Assembly (NCBI RefSeq): GCF_900129495.1
Contig: NZ_FQVX01000002.1
Location: 124,001-188,000, forward strand
Length of the DNA: 64,000 nt
Source of the DNA: Geodermatophilus nigrescens
Lineage (GTDB): Bacteria > Actinomycetota > Actinomycetes > Mycobacteriales > Geodermatophilaceae
Direction of reading: 5' to 3'
Position numbers and translations under genes: made by a program. The notes under the pieces were generated by a model that searched no databases, was not told the DNA's origin, and saw nothing but the letters and a program-made list of their open reading frames with translations. Below are positions 17,391 through 26,744 of the stretch, piece after piece (position 1 is the first letter of the stretch; every line of letters begins with the position of its first letter).

Positions 17391-17609
17391 ATGACCGGCA
17401 CCCCGAGCGACAGCGGCACCGGCGCGGTCCTCGAGGTGCCCGGCGCGCCCGGCGACTGCTGGGCCGACGCGGCCGTCGTCGAGGGCGAGCCGCTGCGGGC
17501 CGGGCAGGTGGTCACCGTCGAGTGGGCCACCCCCGGCGCGCACGGCCTGCCGGTGCGCGCGGTGCGGGTGCAGCGCCGCACCGACCTGGAGGGCACCCCC
17601 GGCGCCTGA
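17391..17609 (+). CDS. Small hypothetical protein, 72 residues
   Basis: A short acidic protein starting at ATG 17391 and ending in RRTDLEGTPGA. No recognised domain; the middle (GEPLRAGQVVTVEWATPGA) looks like a small beta-barrel-type segment. There is no clear ribosome binding site, but CAGCCT lies six bases before the ATG, a spacing seen for probable leaderless genes in this window. It converges with the ABC permease gene, only eight bases between stops. Codon use matches its neighbours, which supports it being real. Confidence 0.55.
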   Translation: MTGTPSDSGTGAVLEVPGAPGDCWADAAVVEGEPLRAGQVVTVEWATPGAHGLPVRAVRVQRRTDLEGTPGA

Positions 17610-17617
17610 GGGAGCGG

Positions 17618-18456
17618 TCAGTCCCGCGAGCGGCGGCGGAACGCGGCGACGGCGAGCGGCGCGAACACCGCGGTCAGCAGCAGCGACCAGCCCACCGACA
17701 CCAGCACCGGGTGCTGCAGCGGCCACGCGGCGTCTGCGGGCGCCGGCAGGCCGTTGCCCCACAGCTCCCGGCAGGCCTGGGTGAGTGCCGAGACCGGGTT
17801 CCACTCGGCGATGGTCCGCAGCCAGGCGGGCATGCTCTCCGGCGGCGCGAACGTGTTGGCCACGAACGTCAGCGGGAACATGACGGTGAACATGAACCCC
17901 TGCACGGCCTCGACGGTCCGCATGAGCGAGCCGACCCAGATGCCCAGCCAGATCATCGCGAAGCCGAACAGCAGCAGGAGCGCGAACGCCAGGACGCCGT
18001 CGACGACGCCGTTGCGGACCCGCCAGCCGATGAGCAGCCCGGTGACGGCCATGACCGCGACGCCGATGCTCGAGTGGATGAGGCTGGAGATGCTGCGCCC
18101 GACCAGCACCGACGAGCGGGGCACCGGCAGCGAGCGGAACCGGTCGACGATGCCCTTCTGCAGGTCGCTGGTCAGCCCCATCGCCACGACGGCCGAGGCG
18201 AAGACCATCGTCTGCACCATGATCCCGGGGAGCAGGAACTCCTTGTAGCTGGCGCCGGCCACCGCGATCGCGCCGCCGAAGACGTAGGCGAACAGCAGCA
18301 CGAACATCACCGACTGCACCGTGACGTCGAGCAGCATCTCCGGCATCCGGCGGATGTGCACCAGGTTGCGCCAGACGATCGCCGACGACGCCCGCAGCAG
18401 CGACGGCGGGCGGATCTCCGGCCGGACGGGGGCCCGGGGCGGGGTCTGGGTGACGG

Positions 18457-18460
<4 letters not shown>
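17618..18460 (-). CDS. ABC-2 type exporter permease (DrrB-like)
   Basis: A 280-residue membrane protein with six predicted membrane segments and the ABC-2 permease pattern of DrrB-like drug exporters (N-terminal WRNLVHIRRMPEMLLD, then GIVDRFRSLPVPRSSVLVGR in the first cytoplasmic loop, about residues 100-120, and EWNPVSALTQACRELWGN near 240). GTG 18460 overlaps the ATPase stop by four bases, so ATPase and permease are coupled. Together they should form a two-plus-two exporter of a hydrophobic compound. Confidence 0.88.
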
Positions 18461-19458
<998 letters not shown>

Positions 19459-19511
19459 GCCGCTTCCCGGGAGGTCGGGGCCACGGGGTCGGTGAGCGTG
19501 GTCACGTGGTC

Positions 19512-19542
19512 AGGATGGGACCTCCAGTGGACGTGAGGTCAA
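19512..19542 (-). promoter_or_regulatory. MerR/SoxR-type promoter of the DrrAB-like exporter
   Basis: On the minus strand, -35 TTGACC (19537-19542) and -10 CATCCT (19512-19517) are separated by 19 bp, the overlong spacer typical of MerR-family targets. The spacer and edges contain the dyad GACCTC (19519-19524)/GAGGTC (19535-19540). The central 18 bp, CCTCACGTCCACTGGAGG, matches the known SoxR box CCTCAAGTTAACTTGAGG at 14 of 18 positions. The -35 overlaps the stop codon of the upstream gene. Confidence 0.6.
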
Positions 19543-20681
19543 CGCTTTTCCGGCTCGGGTCCCCGCCAGCGGTCCGCCGCCACCGGGAACACCCACCGGC
19601 GGCCCGGCCACTCGGAGACGCACCAGAGCTCCTCGCCGGGTACGGACCAGGCCAGGTCCTCCGGCCCGGCCGGCAGCACCCGGCGGTGGCGGCGCCACCT
19701 CCCCGGCGCACCGACGTACAGGTCCCCGCCGACCTCCGGGCCCGCGCTGGCCGTGACGAACCACGTCGAGCCGTGGACGGCCACCCCCTGCATGCGTCTC
19801 GGCTGGTCCTCGTACACCGCACGCGGGGCCACCGTCCCGCGGGAGTCGGCGGCCGGCAGCCCGGTGACGGGGTCCAGGGGGAAGCGGACCAGCCGGGGGG
19901 CCGCCTGACCGTTGCGGCGGTACTCCCCGACGACGAGCTCGGGCCGGCCGTCGACCGTCCCGACGGAGAGGAACGAGTGGCGCAGGCCCCGGAGCGCCGA
20001 GCGCAGCGGCACCCGGTAGGCCACGTACTGGGGGAGGACGTGCTCGTGGCCGCGCGACGCACGGCGTCCCCGGCCGCCCCGCCGCCGGGGCGCGCGCATG
20101 ACGTCGGCGAGACGGAAGACCCGGACGCCGGACACGGTGTCGGCGACGTAGAGCAGCCCGCGGTGGACCGCGATGCCCCCGGCGTGCACCCGGACGGCGC
20201 CCGCGGTCAGGATCCCGAGACGACGGCGGGGCCGGACCAGCAGGACGTGCCGGTACCGGGGGCGGTCGGGGTCCGTGCGGTCGACGACGGAGATCCGCGT
20301 CCCCGGCCCGCGGAGGGACCGGCGCCGCCGCCCGTACCAGCTGACCAGCAGCACGCCTCCCGAGGGCAGGCTCGCGATGCCCTGCGGCCACCACACCGGG
20401 TCGTCGCGGTCGGCCTCGTCCCAGGTGAGGCCGCCGCCCGCGGCGGCGGCCGGGACCGCGCACGCCTCGGCGGCCCGGCCGGGGTCGGCGAGGACGCCCT
20501 CGAGGGAGACCCGCTCCAGCCGCCCGGCGAGCCGGTCGACGAGATCGGCCCGCGGGCGGGTCGCCACCAGGGCGTGGCGCGGCGCAGCCCCCACGCGCCG
20601 ATCCTCGGCCGGGAGGGGCGGAAGCGCGATCCGAGCGCGGCGGTCCCGTCCCGGCCAGCGTGTTCGCCGTCCGGACGCCAT
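19539..20681 (-). CDS. Hypothetical protein, probable beta-propeller-like
   Basis: A 380-residue protein without a recognised catalytic domain. Repeated blade-like strands such as PQGIASLPSGGVLLVSWYG (about residues 125-143), HAGGIAVHRGLLYVADTVSG (about 175-195) and MQGVAVHGSTWFVTASAG (about 300) suggest a beta-propeller of the SMP-30/NHL kind. There is no signal peptide. ATG 20681 gives the longest credible protein; GTG 20594, 29 codons downstream, is an alternative. It is divergent from the GtrA gene and unrelated in content to the exporter genes downstream of it. Confidence 0.6.
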   Translation of the reverse strand: MASGRRTRWPGRDRRARIALPPLPAEDRRVGAAPRHALVATRPRADLVDRLAGRLERVSLEGVLADPGRAAEACAVPAAAAGGGLTWDEADRDDPVWWPQGIASLPSGGVLLVSWYGRRRRSLRGPGTRISVVDRTDPDRPRYRHVLLVRPRRRLGILTAGAVRVHAGGIAVHRGLLYVADTVSGVRVFRLADVMRAPRRRGGRGRRASRGHEHVLPQYVAYRVPLRSALRGLRHSFLSVGTVDGRPELVVGEYRRNGQAAPRLVRFPLDPVTGLPAADSRGTVAPRAVYEDQPRRMQGVAVHGSTWFVTASAGPEVGGDLYVGAPGRWRRHRRVLPAGPEDLAWSVPGEELWCVSEWPGRRWVFPVAADRWRGPEPEKR

Positions 20682-20758
20682 GCTGGTGCCCGGCCGACAC
20701 CGGGACGACGGGTCCCCGTCACCTCGCCACGGGGCGGCCACGGGGAGGGGATGGGTGG

Positions 20759-21322
20759 ATGAGGGGCACGCCGGCCGAGGTCTCGCACGAGGGGGCCGCC
20801 GGTCCCGTGTCCACCCCCGGCGGGGAGGAGGGACGTCCTCCGGACGGCCGCCGGCCCGCTGCCGACGGGCCCGTGCCGCCGTCGCACGGGCGCGGCCGGG
20901 CACTCGGACGGGAGGCGTCCGGCTTCGCGGTGGTGGGCGCGGTCGGCCTGCTCGTCGACATCGGGGGCTACAACCTGCTGGTGCACCTGGGCGGCAACGG
21001 CGTGCTGGACGACCAGCCGCTCGTCGCCAAGACGCTCTCCCTGGTCGCCGGGACCTCCGTCGCCTACGTCGGCAACCGCTTCTGGACCTACCGCGACCGG
21101 CCGCGGGGCCGGCTCGCGCGCGAGTACGTGCTGTACATGGCGCTCAGCTCGGTCGCCCTCGTGATCTCCCTGCTCTGCCTGTGGGCCTCGCGCTACGTCC
21201 TCGACCTGCGGAGCCCGGTGGCCGACAACGTCTCCGCGAACGTCGTCGGCCTGGTCCTGGGCAGCCTCTTCCGCTTCGTGACCTACCGGCGCTTCGTGTT
21301 CCCGGAAGAGCGCACGGCCTGA
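20759..21322 (+). CDS. GtrA-family membrane protein
   Basis: A 187-residue protein whose first 55 residues are polar and Gly/Pro-rich, followed by a GtrA domain with four membrane segments (FAVVGAVGLLVDIGGYNLLV, SLVAGTSVAYVGNRFWTYR, LYMALSSVALVISLLCLW, NVVGLVLGSLFRFVTYRRFVF). GtrA proteins are linked to the flipping of polyprenyl-phosphate sugars for surface glycosylation. ATG 20759 is preceded by GGGGAGGGG at eight bases. Its neighbours, a PAP2 phosphatase and membrane glycosyltransferases, support an envelope role. Confidence 0.85.
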   Translation: MRGTPAEVSHEGAAGPVSTPGGEEGRPPDGRRPAADGPVPPSHGRGRALGREASGFAVVGAVGLLVDIGGYNLLVHLGGNGVLDDQPLVAKTLSLVAGTSVAYVGNRFWTYRDRPRGRLAREYVLYMALSSVALVISLLCLWASRYVLDLRSPVADNVSANVVGLVLGSLFRFVTYRRFVFPEERTA

Positions 21323-21336
21323 TGCCCGGCGGCGCC

Positions 21337-21354
21337 GGACGCCAGGCGGCGTCC
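21337..21354. terminator. Hairpin between gtrA and the PAP2 gene
   Basis: GGACGCC and GGCGTCC form a 7-bp stem with an AGGC loop between two convergent genes; it could serve both. Confidence 0.4.
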
Positions 21355-21360
21355 TCCGTC

Positions 21361-22500
21361 TCAGGAGCCGGAGGGGGAGACCTGCGGGCGGCGCCGGAGC
21401 GCGCGCCGGAGCCGGGCGACCGCGTCCACCTCTGCGCCGTCCTGTTCCGCGCCGTCCTGTTCCGTGCCGTCCGCCCGGGCCCGCTCCGCCCGGCCGCGGA
21501 AGCGGCCCGTCCCCCAGGCGGCGAGCAGGACCGACGCCGCGCCGATCGCCAGTCCGGCGACGTCGTCCACGATGTAGTGCCACCCGAAGTACACCGTCGC
21601 GACGACGGTCAGCGCGAAGAACACCCACAGCGCCGCGCGCACCGCCACGGACCGGAGCGTGAACTGGGCGATGAGCGCCGCGGTGAACACGATCGACACG
21701 TGCAGCGACGCGAACGCGGCGATGCTGTTGAGGCGCTCGGTCCCCTCCGGATCGGCGAGGACCAGCAGGCGCGACCGCAGCAGGCTGTCCTGCAGCCGCG
21801 AGGTACCGGTCTCGGCGAGATCACGGAACAGCTGCCACTGCGCGTAGACCGGTCCCCGCGACGGCAGGACGTAGTAGCTGGCCGTGCCGAGCGCCCAGTT
21901 GAGGCACAGCGCGGTCACGTACCAACTGGCGTCACGAGAGCGACCCCGCGCCACGAGGGCGAGCCCGAGCGAGGCGGGCACGAACACCAGGAAGGCCAGG
22001 TACACCGACGACAGGACGTGCGCGGCGACGTCGGTGCCGAGCAGGTCGTGCAGCAGCTCCGCCGGCGCGGCCCCGCCGGTCAGCGCGCGGTCCGTCGCCT
22101 CGAGCTCGTCGTCGACCACACCGGGCCGCAGGAGCGGAAGGTAGTGCTTGAGGTTCCGGTAGGCCACGTACGTGACGTAGAAGGCCGCGAGCCCCACCAG
22201 CACCGGGCGGAGCCGGCGCCAGGGCCAGCGCTCCCGCGCGACGGCGACGACCTCCCGCGCCGGGGCCCGGGACGTCCGCGCGCGCAGCGCGGCCCGCGGC
22301 AGCACGTCCAGCCCCAGCAGCAGCGCCGCGATCAGCGGCAGGCGGACGTAGGTGGGGCCGAGGAACCCGTCGGGGTCGCGCACCGGCTGGCCGAGCGCCA
22401 CGGCGCAGACGACCGCCACGGCACCGGTGACGAGGGCGACGGCCACGGCCATCGCGTAGGCGGTGTGGTCGCGACTTCCACGAGCGGCGGGTGGGACCAT
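21361..22500 (-). CDS. PAP2-superfamily membrane phosphatase/transferase
   Basis: A 379-residue protein with about eight hydrophobic segments. The PAP2 active-site pattern is present: YYVLPSRGP (about residue 218), the first catalytic His in FASLHVSIVF (about 275), and the second in FGWHYIVDDVAG (about 314). Such enzymes remove phosphate from lipid carriers such as undecaprenyl pyrophosphate, or transfer phospho-inositol as in inositol-phosphoceramide synthase-like proteins. The cytoplasmic tail contains repeated acidic TEQDGAEQDGAEVD. The ATG follows a possible -10, AAGATA, by seven bases, so the mRNA is probably leaderless. Confidence 0.82.
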   Translation of the reverse strand: MVPPAARGSRDHTAYAMAVAVALVTGAVAVVCAVALGQPVRDPDGFLGPTYVRLPLIAALLLGLDVLPRAALRARTSRAPAREVVAVARERWPWRRLRPVLVGLAAFYVTYVAYRNLKHYLPLLRPGVVDDELEATDRALTGGAAPAELLHDLLGTDVAAHVLSSVYLAFLVFVPASLGLALVARGRSRDASWYVTALCLNWALGTASYYVLPSRGPVYAQWQLFRDLAETGTSRLQDSLLRSRLLVLADPEGTERLNSIAAFASLHVSIVFTAALIAQFTLRSVAVRAALWVFFALTVVATVYFGWHYIVDDVAGLAIGAASVLLAAWGTGRFRGRAERARADGTEQDGAEQDGAEVDAVARLRRALRRRPQVSPSGS

Positions 22501-22507
22501 GCGCGGC

Positions 22508-22513
22508 TATCTT
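22508..22513. promoter_or_regulatory. Shared -10 element between the PAP2 and glycosyltransferase genes
   Basis: TATCTT reads as AAGATA on the minus strand, seven bases from the PAP2 ATG. On the plus strand the same hexamer can act as a -10 for the glycosyltransferase gene about 70 bases downstream. The 80-bp gap 22501-22580 holds no other clear signal. Confidence 0.35.
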
Positions 22514-22580
22514 CTCTGGATCGTCGGCAAGAACACGTCGTCGCCCCGATCGCCGTCCAGGCCACCCGGAACGGAGCGTC

Positions 22581-24098
22581 GTGGGGACGTTGACCCTACC
22601 GGCCCTGCAGGGTCCGGCCCTCCGGCCGGGGGACCGCGGGTCCGGGTCCCGTTCCGGGTGGGCCGTCCTCGGGCTGGCGGCGGTCGTGCACCTGGCGCTG
22701 TGCTGGGTCCTCCGGGGGTTCCTCACCGACGACGCCTGGATCTCGGTGCGCTACGCGGAGAACCTGGCGGCCGGCGAGGGCTTCGTCTGGAACCCGGGCG
22801 GCCCCCGCGTCGAGGGCTTCAGCAACCCCCTGCTGGTCGCCCTGGAGGCGCTCGCCTCGTGGGCCGGCTGGTCGGCTCCCGCCGCGGCCCGTGTCCTGGG
22901 GATCGCCGGCGGTCTGGCGTGCCTGGTGCTGGTCCACCTCGGCGGCCGGGCGGTCGTCGGGGAGTCCACCGCCCGGGTGGCCACCGTCCTCACCGCCTGC
23001 GGCGCACCCTTCGCCCTCTGGGCGGTGGGCGGCCTGGAGACGCTCCTCGTGGCCGCCGCCGTCACGGCGGGCACCCTCGAGGTCGCCCGCCGGGACGGCG
23101 GCCGGGTCCTCCGCGCGGCCGCGGCGTTCGCGGTGCTGCCGTGGCTGCGCCCGGAGGGGCTCGCGGTGGCGGCGGCCGTGGTGGCGCTGGGGGAGCTCCC
23201 GGGGGTGTTCCGGACCGCGACCCGCCGGCGGGCGATCCGCCGCATCGCGGTGCTCGGCGGCGTCCCGCTCGGCTCGCAGCTCGTCCTGGAGGCGGCGCGG
23301 CTGGGGATCTACGGGCACCTGCTCCCCAACTCGGTGCTCTACAAGTCCGGCGCCGGGGACGCCCTCACGGTCCTGCAGAAGTTCCTCGACCAGGCGCTGC
23401 TGCCGCTCCTGCTGGCGACGGCGGGCGCGGTGCTGCTGACCGGCCGCGCGCGGCTGCTCGCGGTGCCGCCCGTGCTGTACGCCCTGGGGTCGATCGGGAC
23501 CCTCGACAGCGCCAACGCCTACAGCCGGTTCTTCCAGCCGGTGTGGCCGCTGGTCGCGCTGCTCGCCGCGGTCGCGACGGTGCGCGCCGCGGAGCGCCTG
23601 GCCCGGCACCGCGGCGGGGGCCGCCCCGCCGCGGTCGCCGCCGTCACCGTGGGCCTGCTCCTGCTCCTCCTGCCCCCGGCCGGCCTCCGGAGCGTGCACG
23701 ACTGGCAGCAGCGCTACACCGACTGCCGGGTCGGTGCCCGCGAGTCCGTCCTCGGCTGGCTGGCCACCACCCCGCCGGACACCTCGTTCGCCATCTCCGA
23801 CGCGGGTCTGGTCCCGGCCCGTGCCGGAGGGCGGCACGTGGTGGACGACTTCTTCCTCAACGAGCCGCTGATCCAGGAGACCGGCCGGCTGCCCGTCGCC
23901 GAACGGGCGGACCTGGTGCACGGGCGCGCCCCCGACGTCCTCGTGCTCGCCAGCCGGGACGCCGGGCGGTTCGTGGGCTACTACCCGACGGAGCAGGCGA
24001 TCTTCGACCACCCGGCCATGTCGGCCTACCGCCTGGCGTTCGTGGCGACCGGGCGCGGCGACTCCTGCGGCTACACCCTCATGGCGTTCCGGCGGTGA
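22581..24098 (+). CDS. Membrane glycosyltransferase, GT-C type (AftB-like)
   Basis: A 505-residue polytopic protein. After the first membrane segment it has LTDDAWISVRYAENLAAGEG and VWNPGGPRVEGFSNPLL (about residues 50-85), the extracytoplasmic loop with the conserved acidic pair seen in GT-C enzymes such as the mycobacterial arabinofuranosyltransferase AftB family. About ten membrane segments and a soluble C-terminal domain of about 120 residues follow. GTG 22581 is preceded by GGAACGGAG. The donor is presumably a polyprenyl-phosphate sugar on the outer face. It is coupled by GTGA overlap to the next gene. Confidence 0.72.
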   Translation: MGTLTLPALQGPALRPGDRGSGSRSGWAVLGLAAVVHLALCWVLRGFLTDDAWISVRYAENLAAGEGFVWNPGGPRVEGFSNPLLVALEALASWAGWSAPAAARVLGIAGGLACLVLVHLGGRAVVGESTARVATVLTACGAPFALWAVGGLETLLVAAAVTAGTLEVARRDGGRVLRAAAAFAVLPWLRPEGLAVAAAVVALGELPGVFRTATRRRAIRRIAVLGGVPLGSQLVLEAARLGIYGHLLPNSVLYKSGAGDALTVLQKFLDQALLPLLLATAGAVLLTGRARLLAVPPVLYALGSIGTLDSANAYSRFFQPVWPLVALLAAVATVRAAERLARHRGGGRPAAVAAVTVGLLLLLLPPAGLRSVHDWQQRYTDCRVGARESVLGWLATTPPDTSFAISDAGLVPARAGGRHVVDDFFLNEPLIQETGRLPVAERADLVHGRAPDVLVLASRDAGRFVGYYPTEQAIFDHPAMSAYRLAFVATGRGDSCGYTLMAFRR

Positions 24099-24685
24099 CC
24101 GGCATGGCGTGGACGCTGCCCAACGGCCTCACCGGGCTGCGCCTGCTCGCCGTCCCCTTCCTGGGGGCGGTCCTCGTCCTCGAGGGGGACACCCCCGGCG
24201 GCCGGTGGGCGGCCCTCGCGCTGTTCGTGGCCGCGTCCGTCACCGACGTCGCGGACGGCTGGCTCGCGCGGCGCCGCGGCCAGTGCACCGACTTCGGCGC
24301 CCTCGTCGACCCCATCGCCGACAAGGCCCTGGTCGCCACGGTGCTGGTCTGCCTGTCCGCCCGGGACCTGCTCCCGTGGTGGGCGACCGTGGTGGTCCTC
24401 GCCCGCGAGGCCGCCGTCACGGTCGTGCGCCTCGCGGTCGTGCGCCACGGGGTCATCCCGGCCAGCCGCGGCGGCAAGCTCAAGACGGTGGCGCAGACGG
24501 TCGTGATCGTCCTCGCGCTGGCGGCGCCCGGCTGGACGGTGGTGCTGACGGTACTGGTCACCACGACGGTGCTGTGGACCGTCCTGACCGGCCTGGACTA
24601 CGGCGTCAAGGCGCTGGCGCTCACCAGGGCCCCGGCGCCCGGCCTGGGGTCCTCGACCGTTCCCGGGGCGCCCGCCGGCCCGTGA
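24095..24685 (+). CDS. CDP-alcohol phosphatidyltransferase (PgsA-like)
   Basis: A 196-residue membrane enzyme. The signature D-x2-D-G-x2-A-R-x8-G-x3-D-x3-D is complete, as DVADGWLAR then GALVDPIAD (about residues 50-75). The family transfers a phosphatidyl group from CDP-diacylglycerol to an alcohol; LPNGLTGLRLLAVPF at the start resembles phosphatidylglycerophosphate synthase PgsA. GTG 24095 overlaps the glycosyltransferase stop (GTGA); ATG 24104 is an alternative. Coupling to a glycosyltransferase suggests a lipid acceptor for envelope glycolipid synthesis rather than housekeeping phospholipid synthesis, but that is inference. Confidence 0.83.
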   Translation: MTGMAWTLPNGLTGLRLLAVPFLGAVLVLEGDTPGGRWAALALFVAASVTDVADGWLARRRGQCTDFGALVDPIADKALVATVLVCLSARDLLPWWATVVVLAREAAVTVVRLAVVRHGVIPASRGGKLKTVAQTVVIVLALAAPGWTVVLTVLVTTTVLWTVLTGLDYGVKALALTRAPAPGLGSSTVPGAPAGP

Positions 24686-24733
24686 GCAGGGTCCGGCCGC
24701 GGCAGGCAGGGCGGCTCGGCACCACCGGGCAGC

Positions 24734-26173
24734 TCAGCACCGCGGGGCCGGGGCGAGCTCGCGGGTGAGGTCCGCGCGCAGCCACACCGGGTGGCCGCAG
24801 ACCTCGGCCACGACCCGGTAGCGCTCGCGCAGCAGGTCCCGCAGCCGGGACCCCTCGTCGATGCCCCACGCGTCCAGGCCGTTGACCTGGACGATCCACG
24901 CCGGCGCCTCCGGTCCCGCCAGGGTGGCCCGCAGCCGGGCCTGGTCGGGGTCGAGGGTGCGCATCGCCGCGCTCCACAGGTGCGGATAGGGCGACGGCAG
25001 GTCCGCGGCCTCCAGCACGGAGGGGAGGCCGTAGGCCACGAAGCCGGTGTCGCCCGCTGCCTTCGAGTCGGCCAGCCACTCGCCGGTCCGCTGGCCGGCC
25101 CACGCCGACGGGGCCGTGGCGTGGACCAGGGTGGAGGCCAGGGTGCCCACGAGTGCGGCGGCCACGGCCAGCCGGCAGCAGCCGCGCATCCAGGCGCCGG
25201 AGCGGGCGATCGACGGCGCCAGCACGCCGGCGGCGAGGACGGCGGCCGGCGCGAGCTGCAGCAGGTAGGGGGGCCAGTAGGCGCCACCCGACGCGATGCC
25301 GGCGACGCCGTACACCAGGAGCGGGGTGATCAGCCGCACGCCGGCCGGCTCCGTCCGCGGCGCGCGGCGGCCGGTGACGAGCCAGGTGACCACGACCGGC
25401 AGGAGGCCGGTCACCGTGCCCAGCACCAGCAGCTGCCCCGCCCGGCGGACCGAGTCGCCGGGACTGGTCGACCAGAGGACGTCGAACGCGACGCCGCGGG
25501 AGCCGACGAGGTCGTACCAGGCGTCGGCCGGGTCGATCCGGGCGGCCACCAGCCACAGCCCGAGCAGCGCGGTGGGCAGCAGCGCGCCCAGGAGGCCGCC
25601 TCCTGCCAGATGGAGGGCGCGGCGGCGGTCCGCGTCGCGTCCCCACCACCCCAGGAGGACAAGGCCGGCGAGCAGCAGCAGGCCCTCCACCAGGCTCTGC
25701 TTCACCAGCGGCGCGGCGGCGGCGACTGCGCCGGCGGCGACGGCCCAGCCGACCCGGCGCCCGGGAGAGGCGGTGTGCCACGCGGTCAGCGCGAGCGCGA
25801 GCGCCGCCATGACCAGGACGGCCCCGAACAGCTCGCCGTCCGCCTGCTCCGCGGCCAGCGCCGGCGAGCACGTGATCGCGGCGGCCACGACGGCGGCCCA
25901 CCGGCCGCCGGCCGGCCCTGCCAGCAGCACGCCGGCCCGCCAGCCGGCGAGGACGAACACGAGGACGAAGGGGACGGCGAGGGCCCGGATGGCCTGGTCC
26001 CACCCGGTCAGCGACGCGATCCGGAAGAGGGCCATGAGCAGCGGCGGGCGGTCGACGAAGTAGTCGCCGTAGAGGAACTCGCCGCCGGTGTGCCACTGCC
26101 GCGCCACCAGCAGGTAGCCGCCCTCGTCGTTGCGCAGCGGCCGCAGCACGTAGCTCGCTCGCACGAGGGCCAC
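24734..26173 (-). CDS. Membrane glycosyltransferase, GT39/ArnT-like
   Basis: A 479-residue polytopic protein with LRPLRNDEGGYLLVARQW and YFVDRPPLLMALFR (about residues 10-50), the pattern of GT39/ArnT-like dolichyl- or polyprenyl-phosphate sugar transferases with the catalytic Asp/Glu of the first outer loop. About ten membrane helices and a C-terminal soluble part follow. The only in-frame GTG is 26173, but the reading frame stays open upstream and encodes more hydrophobic residues (FLVPLCLVV), so the first helix looks cut; a rarer start codon further up is possible. Gene order links it with the envelope block. Confidence 0.75.
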   Translation of the reverse strand: MALVRASYVLRPLRNDEGGYLLVARQWHTGGEFLYGDYFVDRPPLLMALFRIASLTGWDQAIRALAVPFVLVFVLAGWRAGVLLAGPAGGRWAAVVAAAITCSPALAAEQADGELFGAVLVMAALALALTAWHTASPGRRVGWAVAAGAVAAAAPLVKQSLVEGLLLLAGLVLLGWWGRDADRRRALHLAGGGLLGALLPTALLGLWLVAARIDPADAWYDLVGSRGVAFDVLWSTSPGDSVRRAGQLLVLGTVTGLLPVVVTWLVTGRRAPRTEPAGVRLITPLLVYGVAGIASGGAYWPPYLLQLAPAAVLAAGVLAPSIARSGAWMRGCCRLAVAAALVGTLASTLVHATAPSAWAGQRTGEWLADSKAAGDTGFVAYGLPSVLEAADLPSPYPHLWSAAMRTLDPDQARLRATLAGPEAPAWIVQVNGLDAWGIDEGSRLRDLLRERYRVVAEVCGHPVWLRADLTRELAPAPRC

Positions 26174-26345
26174 GACCAGGCAGAGCGGGACGAGGAACCG
26201 CCCCGCCGGACTCCCGGGCGACGAGGCGGGCGCGAGGTCCGGGACCGCGGGCGAGGCTACGCCCCATACAACCGCGGACCACCGGCCGGCACCCGCCCGC
26301 TCCTGCGGCGTCCGGCCGGACCGGCGCGGCGGGTCCCCGCGCCCC

Positions 26346-26351
26346 TATCCT
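26346..26351 (+). promoter_or_regulatory. -10 element of the DUF2784 gene
   Basis: TATCCT lies six bases before GTG 26358, so transcription should begin at or next to the start codon and give a leaderless mRNA. Confidence 0.5.
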
Positions 26352-26357
26352 CCCCGC

Positions 26358-26726
26358 GTGGGGAGCGGGCCGGCCCTGGTGGCCGCGGCGGCGGTCGCCG
26401 TCGTGCACCTGGCGTTCCTCGGCTACGTCGTCTTCGGCGGCTTCCTGGCGTTGCGCGGGCTGGCCTGGCTGTGGCCCAGCATGGCGACCACCGTCTACGC
26501 CGCCGTCATCACCCTGGCCGGTTTCACGTGCCCGCTCACCACCCTCGAGAAGGCGCTGCTCGAGGCGGGCGGGCGGGTGCCCTACGAGGGCAGCTTCATC
26601 GCCCACCACCTGCACGGCGTCCTGTTCCCGGCGCGGTTCGAGACGGCGGCCTGGCTGACCTCGACGGGCATCGCGGTCACCTCCTACGTCCTGGCGCTGC
26701 GGCGGCACCGGCGCGCCGCCCGCTGA
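26358..26726 (+). CDS. DUF2784 small membrane protein
   Basis: A 122-residue inner-membrane protein with three to four helices (residues about 5-35, 40-57, 95-115) and the conserved CPLTTLEKALLEAGG (about residues 56-70) of DUF2784. Function is unknown. It starts at GTG 26358 with a -10 box at leaderless spacing. The gene ends 136 bases before cydA and may share regulation with it, but the intervening dyads make a separate transcript more likely. Confidence 0.8.
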   Translation: MGSGPALVAAAAVAVVHLAFLGYVVFGGFLALRGLAWLWPSMATTVYAAVITLAGFTCPLTTLEKALLEAGGRVPYEGSFIAHHLHGVLFPARFETAAWLTSTGIAVTSYVLALRRHRRAAR

Positions 26727-26744
26727 CGGGGGCGCGGCCGGGAC

